A stretch of 64,000 bases of DNA from Corydoras sp. C115 (lineage: Eukaryota > Chordata > Actinopteri > Siluriformes > Callichthyidae). The stretch spans positions 6,246,501 through 6,310,500 of the forward strand of contig JAFMOC010000002.1 in assembly GCA_019802505.1 (NCBI GenBank). The letters run 5' to 3'. Made by a program: the position numbers and the translations under genes. This document shows, in pieces, positions 11,948 to 27,288 of the stretch. Numbering within the stretch: the first letter of the stretch is position 1; each line of letters starts with the position of its first letter. The notes under the pieces were generated by a model that saw nothing but the letters and a program-made list of their open reading frames with translations, ran no database searches and had not been told where the DNA came from.

Positions 11948-12296
11948 ATAATCGTTATTTCATGCATTGGGCCAATTAAAAAAATGTCTTTGTGTTCCAT
12001 TCATGCTTTTTTATTACGAATAGCTTTTATTTGTTTTTAGTGCTATAACATCTTTGTACTCTACAAACATATGGTCTGTATTGTAATAAATGCATGCTTT
12101 TTATTAGGACATTTGATCATATAATTTAATTTACCAGTAGTCTTTTAGTATGACTTTCCTAGCTATTTCAAAGTTTCTGAGTTTAAGATCATGTTACTGA
12201 ATTGCTTTGAAACTGGCATGCATTTGATTAAGCTTCATCACAAAATAAACTCCAAGTATACATTTTCTGTAGAAACTACAGCAGCGCTTACAATGT

Positions 12297-12485
12297 GCAA
12301 AGTACTTTTGGCCACATGTGGATTCATGTCTTTATACTTTCTGCCACATTAAGTTTGCGCCCCTATACTTTTGACCACTTGTGGGTTTGATGTCCCAACA
12401 CTTGTGGGTTTTTGTGTCGATATGGTTGATCGCATGGGATTGCGATCCAATACTTTTGGCCGCATGTAGGTTTATGCCCACATAT
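12297..12485. repeat. Degenerate minisatellite, about 30-bp unit
   Basis: Variants of TACTTTTGGCCACATGTGGG plus TTTATGTCCC recur near 12303, 12335, 12364, 12397 and 12449, about 30-50 bases apart. The motif resembles the CCCAATACTTTTG end common in fish DNA transposons, but no transposon body is visible. Confidence 0.55.
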
Positions 12486-14807
12486 GTTTCTTAACATGTG
12501 TTTGAGATGTGTAAAATGTAATTGAATGGTGCATGTAATGTGCAATGTGTATTTGTGTGTGAGTGTACATTTGTATGGAAGTGTATGTGCATGTAACATA
12601 ATGGTTCAAATATATATATGAAGGTATGAAGGTGTATTTGTGTATGTGTGTGTGTGTCTTTGTGAATAATTTGTGCGTATTGTGTATGAGTGGGTATATA
12701 TGTAATATGTATGTGTTATGTATTTGCAGAGATGGGTGCACATGAACATGCACAGCTACACTAATATTTTAATATGCCTATTATTTTAAGGCATTTTATA
12801 GACGGTGTTCAAGTTCTGTTGCTCTCTACTATGCATACATAGTATGCACAGTCATTTTTGTGTTATGGTTTTCCATCTTGTTGAAAGAATTTAGAAAATG
12901 TTTCATCCTCTGACAAAAATAAACAAAGACATAAATGTTCAACACACTTGTGTATTACTTGTGTAATCTTTGTCCCACATTTCAGATACCTACACCACCC
13001 TATACCATGACTTTGTATGACTGATGGTAAGTCCAGTGACCATTTATGTCTAATGAGTATCAGTGATTCTTAAATGATACATAAAGAAATGTCTTCATCT
13101 CCAAACACCACCTGATAGGTAAAATGGGGAATAAACTAAAGTTGCTTGACCTATTTTGGAAAATCTAATGATCTGGGTCATCATTGATTAGATATGGCAG
13201 CACCTGAATTTTGTAAGAATGCTATTAATACAGTATATAAATAAAATTTGCTACATTGGGTCATAGACAATGTCACATTACAGAGACTGATGACAGGTGC
13301 TACAGTCTGGGTTTTGCTGACTGAGGCCAGAACAGCCATTGCAGATGTTATAGCCAAAGTGATTTTTGGTGATCCAGATTTATTATTAATGAACAAATCT
13401 GAGTTTTGGAACTAAGCAACTCTTGTGGCAGCTAAATTGTGTTTAATGTGAGGTTTGTCTGGGTGACAATGACTGAAATATTCGATGACACATTAACATT
13501 GAACACTTCATTTAACAGAACTAAGAAATAACTATATGTTCTGCTTGAACTAACCTCATAAATACCTTCAAATCCCCTGTAAAAAAGAAAGATTTAATTC
13601 GTGTTGACATAAAACGCACACTTTTTTTTTTTTAATAAAAAAAGGTAACCAGTATGATCACAAAAAAGCTGAATTTGTATGCACGTTGGCAGCATTTAAT
13701 ATGGCCTAACATGGCCTATTTTATTATATAGGTATTTTACTTACTTTTGAAACACCATAAATACAGTTAATTGTTGGATAGTTTTTTTCAGTATAAAAAC
13801 TGGTTAGCTACTATTGTGGAATACTAACATTTTTAGCAGCTTTGACACATTTCCCCCTCATCTCACAGTGAGGCCTCCATTTTGCTTCTCTATTTTAAAA
13901 AAATGGATAAGGATCCCTGAGTTTTTTACTCAGGGCTTGAGGCTCACCACCCAGGCGGCAGACAGTACATGCATCCCGCAGCTTTTGGGAGATACACAAT
14001 GATGTCATACACAGGAAATAGTTGACGAGACTTGGCACCTCTAGGGCTTAGCCAAGCTTCCATTGGATACAGAGTACACTGTAAAAATAAACATGCAGTC
14101 AGATCTCCACATAAAACATATACAAAGGCATTGTAGAATTTCATGATTCATAAAATGCTTTCACGTCAAGGAGACTGATTTATTTGTGTAGGTCAGTTGT
14201 TTATAAATAGACTTCTCTTCCACATTGTGTAAACATATATTACAGATAAAAACTGTTTAGATCCAAAGTAATTTTTTAACCTTACCTTAGTATTAATGTT
14301 CATGTTTATTAATGTTTCGTTGATCTGCAAAATATAATCTGAAAATTTATTTTCATTTTCATTTTCTGAATTTTCTTAAAGGTAATTATTAAACATTAAA
14401 CTAAATTACCAATTAAAGACAACAATCCCCAAATGAACAAAGAAACTTCAAAGTTCTTATTAATTGAAAAATGTCTTTAGATTCAACGTCCCATATGAAA
14501 TCAAATAAATGTTTCAATAGACAATGTTAGAAAATATACACAACCTACCCTATACCTCCACTTCAGCAAGCCAACAGTGACAAGAAAAAAAAAAGTTATG
14601 TAAAAGTAACCATAAACTCACTTCACATGTCTCAATATGCACTGGGAAACAAGTGATAATAACTTTAAGTATTAAATAAATATTCATATGACATACTAAT
14701 TTCAGTATTTTTTGGATATTAGTGTTTTTTTTTTTAAATAAAATTACATGCCTTAATACTTTGTTTTTACTAGTTCAAATTAAGCATTTATTTAATCATC
14801 AGAATCA

Positions 14808-14842
14808 GAATACTTTATTAATCCTGAAAGGGAAATTGCAGA
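14808..14842 (+). repeat. Retroposon tail fragment (CAGAATCAGAATACTTTATT type)
   Basis: CAGAATCAGAATACTTTATT followed by AATCCTGAAAGGGAAATTGCA. The same piece occurs at 43213-43248 in + orientation and at 41098-41134 in - orientation; a common fish repeat end. Confidence 0.6.
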
Positions 14843-15752
14843 AACAAAAACTTTGTAACATAAACAAAAACATTAAAATAAAGTTAATTTTGATATTTAT
14901 TTTGCAATGCATTAATATAAATATTTATCAAAAGCTATTATTTAAATCTAACTCTAATAACGCTAATATATTATTGTTTACTTAAACTGAGATTTGCATA
15001 GTGTGTCTGTTTTATATATAAGACACTTTATTACATGTACTTAAATGTTGACTCAAGCAATTCGAGTACTATTTTGCTAACTATTTTTTAAGGTATCAAA
15101 TATGAGGCACTGGGTCATACTGTTTCACATTCTACATGTTTATTAAGAAAGTTTGTTGTGAAGCATTTGATTGAAATAAATTTTATGGAAAGTACAGTTC
15201 AATGTGATATGCGGTTTGACTAGTTTTTATTTATTTATTTTCAACATGCATGTAATGATCTATTTACTGTGCTGTTCTGGGCTACCATCTTTAGCCTGAG
15301 GGTAATTAGCCTGATGGCACCACTAGTTCTCTCCCAGTGGGGTCGGCCCCACACTGCCTGCTAATCCCTGTGCAGTCATTAACCTGGAGTCTACCGGTGC
15401 CCCAATGACTGGCCACCTTTTACTGCTGAGGGACAAAGATAAGTGATGTGTTGTTCATGGACATTACAATGATCCTCCTTTTCTCTTCTTCAAAATGTCA
15501 GGGGTTAATTTCCCTGAACAGAAAACATATTTAAAAAACACTAATTGACATTTAAGTGACTTAAAATGGCATTTTTATCTATATCATATAAAGATTATTC
15601 TTAACACTGTTCTGTATTAAAAGATTTTTAAGATATTTAAAATTTAACTTGTGATAAGCAAAAAATTTTACTTGTGATAAGATAAGTTCCAGCATTTGCA
15701 GATAAAAATATGCATCTTTCTTTTTTAAAACATCAATTTGCTGATATACAAC

Positions 15753-15753
<1 letters not shown>

Positions 15754-15785
<32 letters not shown>

Positions 15786-16000
15786 GTATATACATATACA
15801 TATATATATTGACACAGGAGGATTATACATTATTGTGTCTTAGATTAATGCACTGTTTCAGGTTTAATAACTGCCAACAGGTTGTAAATGGCTGAGTCAT
15901 GTTTTAGCTGATTTCCCAGCAGAACCACTAATATGTCACTGGTTTTACTGGAAATGTCAATGAGTAAGTCTGACCAGATTACTTGCGATATTAGATATTT

Positions 16001-16083
<83 letters not shown>
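15754..16083. repeat. (TA)n/(ATGT)n tracts and a (GT)n(TA)n microsatellite
   Basis: TA with ATGT variants at 15754-15810; GT then TA at about 16000-16083. Sequence between is unremarkable AT-rich DNA. Confidence 0.92.
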
Positions 16084-16087
<4 letters not shown>

Positions 16088-17670
16088 CTGCCTTATTCAG
16101 GCTTTTGACTTTTCAGCTGGATTTGTAAGTTTGAAAACTGTAAATAATACATCGGTTTTAGAGGCGTCCACAAACCTCTATATAAATCAGCATTAAATAA
16201 TAAAATATAAAACATCTTTAAAGTAAATCAGAAAAAGAAAAGGTATAGAGAATATAGAATAGAGTATTTTAATGGAAACATGTTGCAAAGTATTCAAAAC
16301 ATTTTTGTATTATTTAAAAAAATATATATATGACGTGTAGTAGTCTTTAATCACATTGAAAGTTTTTTTCTAATCAAAATCTTTTTCTTTTTTTTTTTTT
16401 TTTTGGGGGGGGGGATAACCATAAAACACTATAAGGGCTTCGGTTATCCAATCAGGTAACAACATTTTCTTTTGAGAAGCATTGACTGTCCTTCCACCCT
16501 GTTTTCTGCTGCTTAACTCAGAGCTATATCCAGAGGCACTAGTGGTGCTGCCTCAGCAGTTCCTGTTTGTGGCTTTAATAAAGCAGGCTCTGATAACACT
16601 AATAATGCTTCAGTGTTCTTGTACCCATCCCACTGTTGATCTCTGTGGGAGACACTGCTAATCAATTCCAAATCTCACGGAGGAACCTTTAAATTTGTAC
16701 TGAAACACTGGTCCATGATGGAGCAAACCTGGCTGCTGCTGACCTGCATAGTAAATCAAGTTCAAAGCGGCACTCCACATGCTCACAAGTATAGTGTTAC
16801 ACATATGCCGTTGTGAAATGGACAGCCTTCCTGTGGTTTGGTCCACCTCTGGGTTCCTCTGTTGACTCCTCCTCACAGCATGAGTTCAGGTTGTGAGATA
16901 CATGACCTAAGGCTAGAACGCTCTGCATCTCTGCTTTTTACCAAATAACAATGCTTTCTATTTCTGCAATTTTATGCTTTTTTTCTTTCATACAACCATT
17001 TTGAAAAAGATGTTGCTATAGCAACTACTGTATATCTGCAAAATAATACAAAATAAGAAACTAATGGTTAGATTTTATTAAAAATTTAAGCATTAAATGA
17101 CACTTTTGTTTAGGGCTGTGTGTTAATTGCCAGCTTTTAAATAACAATTAAAGCAAATTCTAAATCAAATGCAATGCAATGACCAAAGCATCATTATTAC
17201 ACATACATTAATTATATCTTGGCTGCAAATTAAGAGTGTGTTGCATATTTTAAAAAAAAGGGAAATTGATTTACATTACAGTAGTAGTAATATATTTGTA
17301 GTAAGAAATTAATTCATTATTTATTATTATAATTAAATTAATATATTATACTTAGCATGATATTAAGAAAATGTATAAAAATGGCATAAAGACAATGGGA
17401 AAAAATACTGTTGAATGTGTGATCATAGTGTGCTCATGCAATATTGTTTGAGAAACAACTGTGATATATAAGACTACATGGGCTTAGGAGCACTTCTAAA
17501 GGCAATTTTACATAGCATTTAGAAATGCAACCTGAAACTGTATTATGCAAATATGAAGCCATATGCAAATTTTGTACAGAAAAACCTTTTGGGCCCAAAA
17601 AAATTACTGGTCCATGTTTCAGCTTGTTTTAAGTTTGTCATTAACTTTGTTTTATGTTTTGATATTTGAC

Positions 17671-18369
<699 letters not shown>

Positions 18370-19075
18370 GTATTTTTATATATATTTCTTGCTAAATAAA
18401 GGTTTAAAGTAAAACAACATGTATAAGGGATATAACAGCTTATAGATTAAATGACAGTTTTGGAAAGTGTCCAAATTTTTCACTTAATAAGTTAGTAAAA
18501 GTGGTTCATTTAGTTGATTTAGTAAGGCTGATTAATTTCTATTCCCAGACGGCATTTATTCTCCAGTTCCACAGGTCATAAGACTGATAAGATAGTAAGC
18601 AGCAATGCAGACTGTGTAACAGAGGCATGGCAGAACTTAATGCTATTTTAGTAGTTAACTGTCTGGCACTACTGATTACTTTGATAGGGCAGTCCACAAA
18701 ACAGCAATACTTACACAAGACATGATTTATTTGGCTTGTAAAAAAAAAAGGGAATAACACTGCAGTATATCTATTTCTATACCAAACTAAGACTCAGTGA
18801 GCTACATAAAAAATATGGTATTTTTTAAATAAGTGGCTTTTTTATACTTACTTTTAATTTCACTCAAAGCACTATTCTTTACACTGTATACAAGGAAAGA
18901 AAAAATGACTGGCCAATTCTCTAAAATAATAGTGCAAGAATTATTCTGGAACACATCTCTTCCACAAACACCATGACCCTTATATAATGCTGTTAGGCCA
19001 CCGGGCCTTAAAGTTGCACCATGGATCTTCACATTGAGAGTGTCTCAGAGTGATCTGATTTGATTTCTTGATAGG

Positions 19076-19235
19076 AAGAACAGTTAGCACATAATCCTTC
19101 ATGTCTGCATAGGTTTCCTTCAGGTGCTGTGGTTCACATTCATTGCCCAAAAACATGTTAAAAGGTTATTTCGCAGTACAGTCCAGGATGTATCAGCCTA
19201 TGGATTCAGGGATAGGCTCCAGTAACAACTACCCT
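19076..19235 (+). mobile_element. Old retroposon remnant
   Basis: CTTCAGGTGCTGTGGTTCACATTCATTGCCCAAAAACATG and GGATTCAGGGATAGGCTCCAG-like pieces in sequence resemble the common fish SINE/LINE body, too diverged to classify. Confidence 0.4.
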
Positions 19236-19324
19236 ACTATGTTTATTTATTAAAGGTATTCCAACAACATTTGTCCTTTCATACAAGCAGATTAATGTAA
19301 TTAAAAGAACTGGTTCTTAAAATG

Positions 19325-19635
19325 GGGCGGCATGGTGGCTTAGTGGCCTCTCAGTACTACGGATTCCCGGTTCGAATCCCAATCTGGGTGGAGTTTCCAT
19401 GTTCTCCCCGTGTCCGTCTGGGTTTTCTCTGGGTTCTCCAGTTTACTCCCAACAGTCCAAAAACATGGATCAAGGTCAATTGAATTCTCCAAATTACCCC
19501 AAATAGAGTGTGTTTGTGTGAGTGAGTGTGTGCCCAGCCAAAGATTGGCGCCCGAAACGTTCTCCCCTGGATGGGCATGGGGAACCCCCCCGTGACCCTA
19601 GTAGAGGATAAAGCAGAAGATAATGGATGGATGGA
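19325..19635 (+). mobile_element. Near-full-length tRNA-derived SINE with 14-bp target duplication
   Basis: Starts GGGCGGCATGGTGGCTTAGTGG (Pol III A-box-like TGGCTTAGTGG), then a B-box (GGTTCGAATCC), a central GGAGTTTCCATGTTCTCCCCG part, and a tail GGATAAAGCAGAAGATAATGGATGG. TGGTTCTTAAAATG at 19311-19324 is repeated at 19636-19649, a target-site duplication. Best reference copy of the family in this window. Confidence 0.9.
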
Positions 19636-20756
19636 TGGTTCTTAAAATGCTGTTGTTTAGATTTTAAAATATGAAAGAAATTTTGTGGATGGGACCTTAT
19701 GTTTTGTGACCCAGGTATCAAAAGGTTATTTTGGTAAGCTAAACTCTTAAAACATACGAAATGTAACATTATTCTACCTATGTACTCAAAAGATATCATA
19801 CATGTGTCCAAAATACTAAGTGTTCAAGTAAATCTTTTTCTCTGTACTTTGTACATTTGGCTTGATCAAATAGTGAGGGTTTTCAGTAATTGTAAGAGTC
19901 TCAAGGTGGAACAATTGTGCTTTTCCTGTGGTAACCTTTGATCAAGGGTTTGAAATTGGAAAAAGCCTATCGCACATAAAATGCTTGTGTTTCTCTGTAG
20001 TAAAGTCAGCAGTAAAGCATACTAATTAGAGCTACCATGGTTACTGTGTCAAACAGTGGTACCGGTGCCAAGAACACTTCTACAACATCAAACAGCCCCT
20101 GAGCGACAGTCTCCTGCACAGACTGAATAGGACCTGGTTTGAATTAAGTAACTTCCACACTCACCTCAAAAAATGCATTTTCTTAGAGGGAGGGGAAGAA
20201 AGAGACAAAGTGAGAAGCCGAATTTTGGCGGGCCTGAACTCTGGATTTCATTAGACTTAATTATCTTATCTGTTTCATTTCAAAGCTTACCCAAAGGCTG
20301 GGCAGTAGTCAGGCAAAATCACTGGCATGTTGAGTCTGTGTTCATAGAAAGTCTATGCCAATTGAGTTATTACAACATTTAGAAAATCTGCCTGAGGTGA
20401 TCAAATATTTGTAAATAAGTTAACCTCAGAACGTAAGAAACAAAGGTTTGGTTGTGTGCCTTTCCAAACCCCCCTTTTAACTACTGCCATCTGAAATAGT
20501 TGCTCTTTTTGGGTCAATTTTAAACATCCTGCTTACATGTATGTTTACCTATTGTTTATCCAGCCACAGCTCCTCAAGCTCCACATCTTTCAGTGGGATT
20601 TGAATATTAAAAGTAAACATGGTGGTTCATCGATCAAAACTTTCGCAACTAACTGAGCAAAGGGAATTCTGCAGCAAATTGATATACTGTATTAGATGAC
20701 ATTTCAAAGCATCCACCCTGTAATTACATAACCACTTGTTCATTTATGCTGTAAAA

Positions 20757-20774
20757 AACACACAAACACACACA

Positions 20775-20816
<42 letters not shown>

Positions 20817-20979
20817 ACTATTCTTGCTTTAATACACTGATATTAAGGTATTTCTGTGCAATTCCCTATAGAATTTTTTTTAACACATCTGTGCCTTACA
20901 ATAGATTTAGATAGAGTACCAATAATAAACTGGTTATAGATCATACTGCATAAAGGTTTACTTCTACATTAAGTCAAAA

Positions 20980-21058
<79 letters not shown>
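20757..21058. repeat. (CA)n at 20757-20814 and (TA)n at 20982-21058
   Basis: Two pure dinucleotide tracts about 170 bases apart. Confidence 0.95.
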
Positions 21059-21061
<3 letters not shown>

Positions 21062-22987
21062 TATATATACACACAGTACATACATTCCTAACTTAATCAG
21101 ATTGATGGAGCAGCCCAGCAAGCAACACAGATAGCATTTGTTCACTTTCATAACTGCATTAAGCAAAAAAATAAGCAAAGTTGTCATGTTCTGTTGTGGA
21201 AATCATCAAAAAGAATTTTAAGCAGCCCCTCCTTATGGGACCTGACAGAGCCCCCACTCTTACTTGATATAGACACCCAAGATCACACAGGTCAATTTGG
21301 ATAATCATTCAGTTCAGCAGCTCCGCCACAGGACTTGAAGAAGGTAGAGCTAATCAGGCAAAAGCTTACTGCTTTAAGATGTAGGGAGAAAAAAACTTGT
21401 AGAGGGACTGAAATGGAGAAGCTGCCTCATCAGGGGGCTCCTTGTTCCTTAGAAGAGGTTGTCTTCATCATGGGTGCACCAGGAAATGCACAGGACAGCA
21501 AGGTCACCACCGATCGCCTGCTGTGAATTGTTGCCATGGAAAATGTCCCAGGAGCCAATAAAAACAGATGACATTAACAAGAATATGAGGTGTAATCACT
21601 AGGGTCTCGCCTTTCACATTCTTTTTCTGAGCTTCATCTCATCCTCCTTTACTGAAAGTAAAATGTGAAGGTGCTTTAGAACATGCAAACATAATACAGA
21701 TTGGGTAGTTTGATTTATTTGCATTGTTAATATAATACAAGAAATGTCATTTCGGTCACACCTCTCACTTTCTATATCATAAAGTCTTATTTTGTCCTTC
21801 CTACTCTAATTTAAAGTAGCCTTCAATATCATTGATTGATTAGCGTCAGTTAAATGAAGTTTATGTATCAGGATTAATGATGAATTCACATTTAGGCCCC
21901 AAAGTACATTTTGTTGATTTCACAGCTTCTGTTAATGGGCTTTGTGTATGGGATAAAAAGTGACTACGCATTTGAACAGTCCAGTTAATAGATCTTCTTA
22001 ACGAATGTGCTACATTTTCTAAACAGATTTGAGCAAAACATTGTTCTTAACTAAGCTATGAACTATTGTAAGGGAATGTGGTTGTATAAAATAATACCCT
22101 GAGTCCTGATGTTGGATTCTTTAAATTTTAATCAAAAGCAACTTTACGTTCAACCACAGTCTCAACTACATACAATGATCTAAAAGCAACCAAATTCCAA
22201 ATATTAACACTCAACATTAGGACTTATTGTTGTTATTTTATTTAAAAAATGGCATCTTGCCAAGTCCTTACAAATCACAGCACAGTTTATTAGCCCATTG
22301 TTTAGTCCTCTAGATATTATGTCAATGTTGTGTGCTGAAATCTTTTATCACTTGCCAAAAATAATGAGGGTAAATAATTGCATCCAGATGTGGACCATTT
22401 TAGCTGATAGCAGCCTTCATTTCCTGCCTCTGCTGTCTTAGACAACATATTACACCTAGAAACAACAGCTTCTAAAACACATATCCTTCTTTAAAACAAG
22501 GCTGGTTTATAGTATCAGTGCAAAATTGTTTACTTTTTTTAGAAATTAAATTGTTTATGAATTGTTTACGAATTTTTTGAAATAAAAAAGGTTACTAATT
22601 AAATACAAAAGACAATTTTAGTTCTAAAACAAATGAAAAGAAATACCATTAATTTAGCCTGTGTGTTCTGTTTTTTTTTACTTGTGATTGTTTTACTTTA
22701 TTGCAATTGAATTAAATTGAAAACAAATTAAACATGAAATCAATTAAAGCATTATACTGGTGTTACAAAGCCATTTACCTTGTTTAACAATTATGCATTA
22801 AAAGTGTTGTTTAAATGTTAATTTTCCATCCAGATTTAACTTTTTGAGAATAAGTGCTCCTTGTTCTTTGCAAGTTCTCCATGACAATGTCTCCCGCCTC
22901 ACTTCCATGTTCAGAAAAGTATTGATTCTGTGCTCCTGACTCTGTGCTCCTGACTCTTTGCTTCCATTTACTTTTGCTGCTTGTATG

Positions 22988-23252
<265 letters not shown>

Positions 23253-24118
23253 TTAACTGTTATACATCCTATAAAGATTTTGTAAAGATATGGAAAAAGT
23301 GTCTCACAAGTAACTCACATTATTGTGCAAGCAATACCAAATGGCCAAAATACTAGAAAAAAACTTTTACGGAAAAAAAACAGAGGACGAGTGACTGCAA
23401 CTAGTGACAGAGGGATGGCAATGGAGCAACCAGAGTGTTATAACATTAGTCTGTCAGCCTCACCCAAATATACCATACTGATGCATTCAGCCTGAGCTAA
23501 GTTTAATTTTCCTTGTGTTCTTCACTTCTTCACAATTCATACATTGTTCCCACTAAAAACAGTTTTGAAATGCCTCTGAGATGTCACAAGTTTTTCTTTT
23601 TGTGTATTATATACTTGACTTAAGACTGGTCAACACAGCAGCAAAGTTGCGAAGACCTGAGAAGAAACAAAGGTTTTCATTTGGCTATAACTCACTAATG
23701 TAACTCACTAATTACATTACATAATTACCATTTCTTTAATGCATTAATATTATAAATGTCCATTAAAGAGCATTGTAGACTAAAACTTCAGCTCAAATGC
23801 TTAAAAAACAGGTAACCTGGAACAGGCCTTGGCATTTTACAGCCCCACAGCCACATTCCTCTATGGTTGACATGTGGCCAGTGTAAAGTTGATGGCATTG
23901 AGTGTAGAGTTTTTTGCAGGCTAGTTAATTAAATTGTACTCCTTGAACTCAGTCTTCTCTTAAATGTGTATTCTGTATGCTGTGTATAACTTTAATTTGT
24001 AATGCACATACTGAGGACTAAAAATGTAAATATGTACTGGTCCATCCAATATATACAAAGTCAAAAGAGTCAAAATATACTTTTATTCCATTTAATGATA
24101 CTTTTTGTAGGTATGCAC

Positions 24119-24120
24119 AT

Positions 24121-24169
<49 letters not shown>

Positions 24170-24192
24170 AACTCACACACAAACACACACAT
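24119..24192. repeat. (CA)n microsatellite
   Basis: CA run with interruptions near the 3' end. Confidence 0.95.
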
Positions 24193-26197
24193 ATTAATAA
24201 ATATTACATGTTACACATTACATATTATTACATGCCTGTGTGGTAGCTCAGTGAAATCAGAATCCTGTTACTCTGCAATCAGTGTTCACTTTAAAAAAAA
24301 CTAACTAGATAACATCACAGAAGACCAGTTTATTAATGATTTTGCTTTTTAAAAAAATCTTATTATTGTGAATAAATCACGGGAAAGAGGTGTAACTGTA
24401 TTCCGCTTTGTGTCATGTCTAATAACACCTTTAAATTTGCTTTTTTTTATTATTTAAAGTTTTAAGAAAACTGTTTGCGCCTACAACATGAACACAACCA
24501 ACATATTAACATCAAGGTGCCATGCATAGTTTGTGACTGTGTGTTTCTCTAAGACATCCTAAACAAGACCCAGATATTCAAAATTGTTTTGGTTAAATAC
24601 TTTGCTATAATCCTATAAAAAGTTTTTTTGATAGAACACATCAAAAGGGATATTTGCTATCCTATTCATCTTTCTCAACAGATGCCAGACTTTTATTAAG
24701 TACAGTCTTCTATTTTGTTCACAGGAATTTTCTTCATCTTTCGCCAGATTTTGAATGGAGAGCTGTCACTTCCATCAGAATAAAAGGAAGAGAATCTTTC
24801 AAAATATGACTGCATTTTTCATATCACTGATGTACTTCAATGTATGGATTTGATCAATGTGAAATTTGAAATGACTAAATGTCACTATTGTGTGCTGCTG
24901 ATTTTTTTACATGGCCATTTGTATTATTTTAACCTGCATCCCCTGACCCTTAGATTTCTGGTCATGCAGGGCAGAGGTCTATGTCTCGTCATTTAACCCT
25001 CAGGCATTAGACTTCTATCAGAAGATGTCAGTTCATTCATTATTTAAACAAAATCACTAAAAACTTGCAAGCATTTACTGCCCCTATGAAACCCAGCACC
25101 CCCTCCACTGAGCACAAAAGCCAGGGCAATCTGTTATCAATTTGAGGCTAGAGATTCAGAGAAAAGTGTTCAGTTCCTTCCAAGATATAAATGATAACAA
25201 ACTCGCCTGGAGTCTTTTGAAGATGATGACAGCATTCTAAGAAATGTACACCACAGTCTGCTTCTAGTGATTTCATCAGACATGATTGGAAAAGGAATTC
25301 ATTATTTTCAGATCTATGTTTTTGTTTTGTTTATGTTTTGATTTTTATAGTCAAAGTTTAGTCTGAAAAACCTTTCTCATTACTTTCAGGATGCCATCAT
25401 AAATATTGACAATGAAATTATATTTTTCTTTATTTGGTTTTTATCTTACAGCCATATAGCAGTGAACACTCAGTTTCTAGCTTTTTTTAGTGTTTAAAAA
25501 AAATATGATATAATTATGTTTTTTATGGTTCTGTAATATCGAATGTGACAATATATTTATTTGATTATGAATTAAGACATATACTGTATGACTAAAGAAT
25601 TACAAACCTTAAGGGTAAAGAAAATCTATTTACAAACAATATATCAGATATATGCTTCTAATACAATTATACAAATTTTAGAAGCAACATGAGTAATTTA
25701 CAGTGATTCACAAACTCTCACTCAAACCAGAGCAGCTGTGAGTCAAGCCACCTGTTATCTGCCCACTACTCCACAAGCTCATGGAATTTTTCATGGCAGA
25801 TTATGCACATGCCAACTAAGACACCAAACATTAATAAATCTGCTCTTAGCTGTGCTGCATTACTAGCTGTGGCATCCTGTGCAGTCAAATTAATTTATCT
25901 CAGGAAGTGTAAGTGGTCATCACTAACTACTGTAGTATTGTAGAAGATACACAGTGCAGTGCAGTGCAGTCACCTAGGTGGTAGTAACCAAGTTGTTACA
26001 CACCACATGTAATCACATGTAATAATAAACAATAGTGACTAGTACGATAATATAAAATGTATGAGTTAAGATTAATCCAATTAATAAGCAAAATAGGACT
26101 GCAATAAAAACAAGGATTGGTGGATGCTTAAATTATTGTTCCTGCTCTCACATCCACCTTCTTACCAATTTCTACCAGTACACTGTTGGCGGACAGT

Positions 26198-26272
26198 ACA
26201 TAATTTAATATAAATATAATTTATATTATATCAATAATATAAATATAATTTAATATAAATATAAATAGATTT
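26198..26272. repeat. AT-only imperfect tandem repeat
   Basis: Repeats of AATTTAATATAAATATAA with partial palindromes. Confidence 0.7.
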
Positions 26273-26939
26273 TTGATCCACATGTTTGATTTGGCACAGA
26301 TTTTTCAGATGCCCTTCCTGACACAACACTTTCTATTTATCCAGCCTTGGTATCAGCACCATACCTACACCCCCCAATGATTAAATTCACTGAGAAATAC
26401 TTTTCATTAACAAAATCTTTCCAGATTGCTGGTCCACATCTTATCATTATTAGCAAGGATTTAGCCTTTGATAGACTTTTTAAATCATGATAATTTGAGC
26501 AACTGGAGCAACTGGAAAATTTTACAAATGTGACAAAACTATTTTGAAATACATTTAGGCATCAAATTTATAATTTGTTCAAATTTACAAAATCATCTAT
26601 GATGCTTATAGACATTAAAATTATAATTCACAAAGTCATTCACTATGACTATGGGAATTTTTAACCAACCCTCCTACTTGCATGTGTTTAAAAGGAGGAA
26701 GGAAGATAAGAAAGAGAACATGAGAACTTTAGGAGATTAGGAACTGACATCTCTACAGACTACACCTCCAAGTCTATACAACCATTGATCTGTAATTTTA
26801 CATTTTATATAAACCTTTTTGACCGATCTAAAATTAGATATTTCAATAAAATTAGATAACATAATAAAAATCATGTTCTTATGTGTTTTTCCTAAAATTT
26901 ATTGTAAGAAAAACTATTTTAAATGCTAAATAGCATTGT

Positions 26940-27060
26940 CGGTTCTCAGCAAGAAAGTCGTGGGTTTGAAGCTGGGTGACCCAGTCAGTAATCATTGCAT
27001 GTTCACTTCATGTCTTTGTGGGTTTTCTTTTCAGGACAAAGTCAGGTGAATGTACACATG
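26940..27060 (+). mobile_element. Diverged SINE fragment
   Basis: GTGGGTTTGAAGCTGGG (B-box-like) followed by GCATGTTCACTTCATGTC and GTGGGTTTTCTTTTCAGG, a worn SINE body. Confidence 0.4.
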
Positions 27061-27177
27061 TGCACCCAAGTGTGAATGTATTTTTTATAATATTCAAAAT
27101 ACATAATATACATCTTATAAATGCACACTTACTTACACAAACACTACATAGGGGCAATATATTACATTAACACCTTA

Positions 27178-27288
27178 AACCCATATTTTTGGACTGTGGG
27201 AGGAAATCCAGAGAAGTTGGAGAAAACCCAAACGGACACACAGGGAGAACATGGAGACACCGCCCAAATCAGGATTCGAACATGAATG
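27178..27288 (-). mobile_element. SINE fragment, central and head part
   Basis: TTTTTGGACTGTGGGAGG, GGGAGAACATGGAGAC and ATCAGGATTCGAAC of the local SINE in - orientation, about 80% similar by eye, so older than the other copies. Confidence 0.75.
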
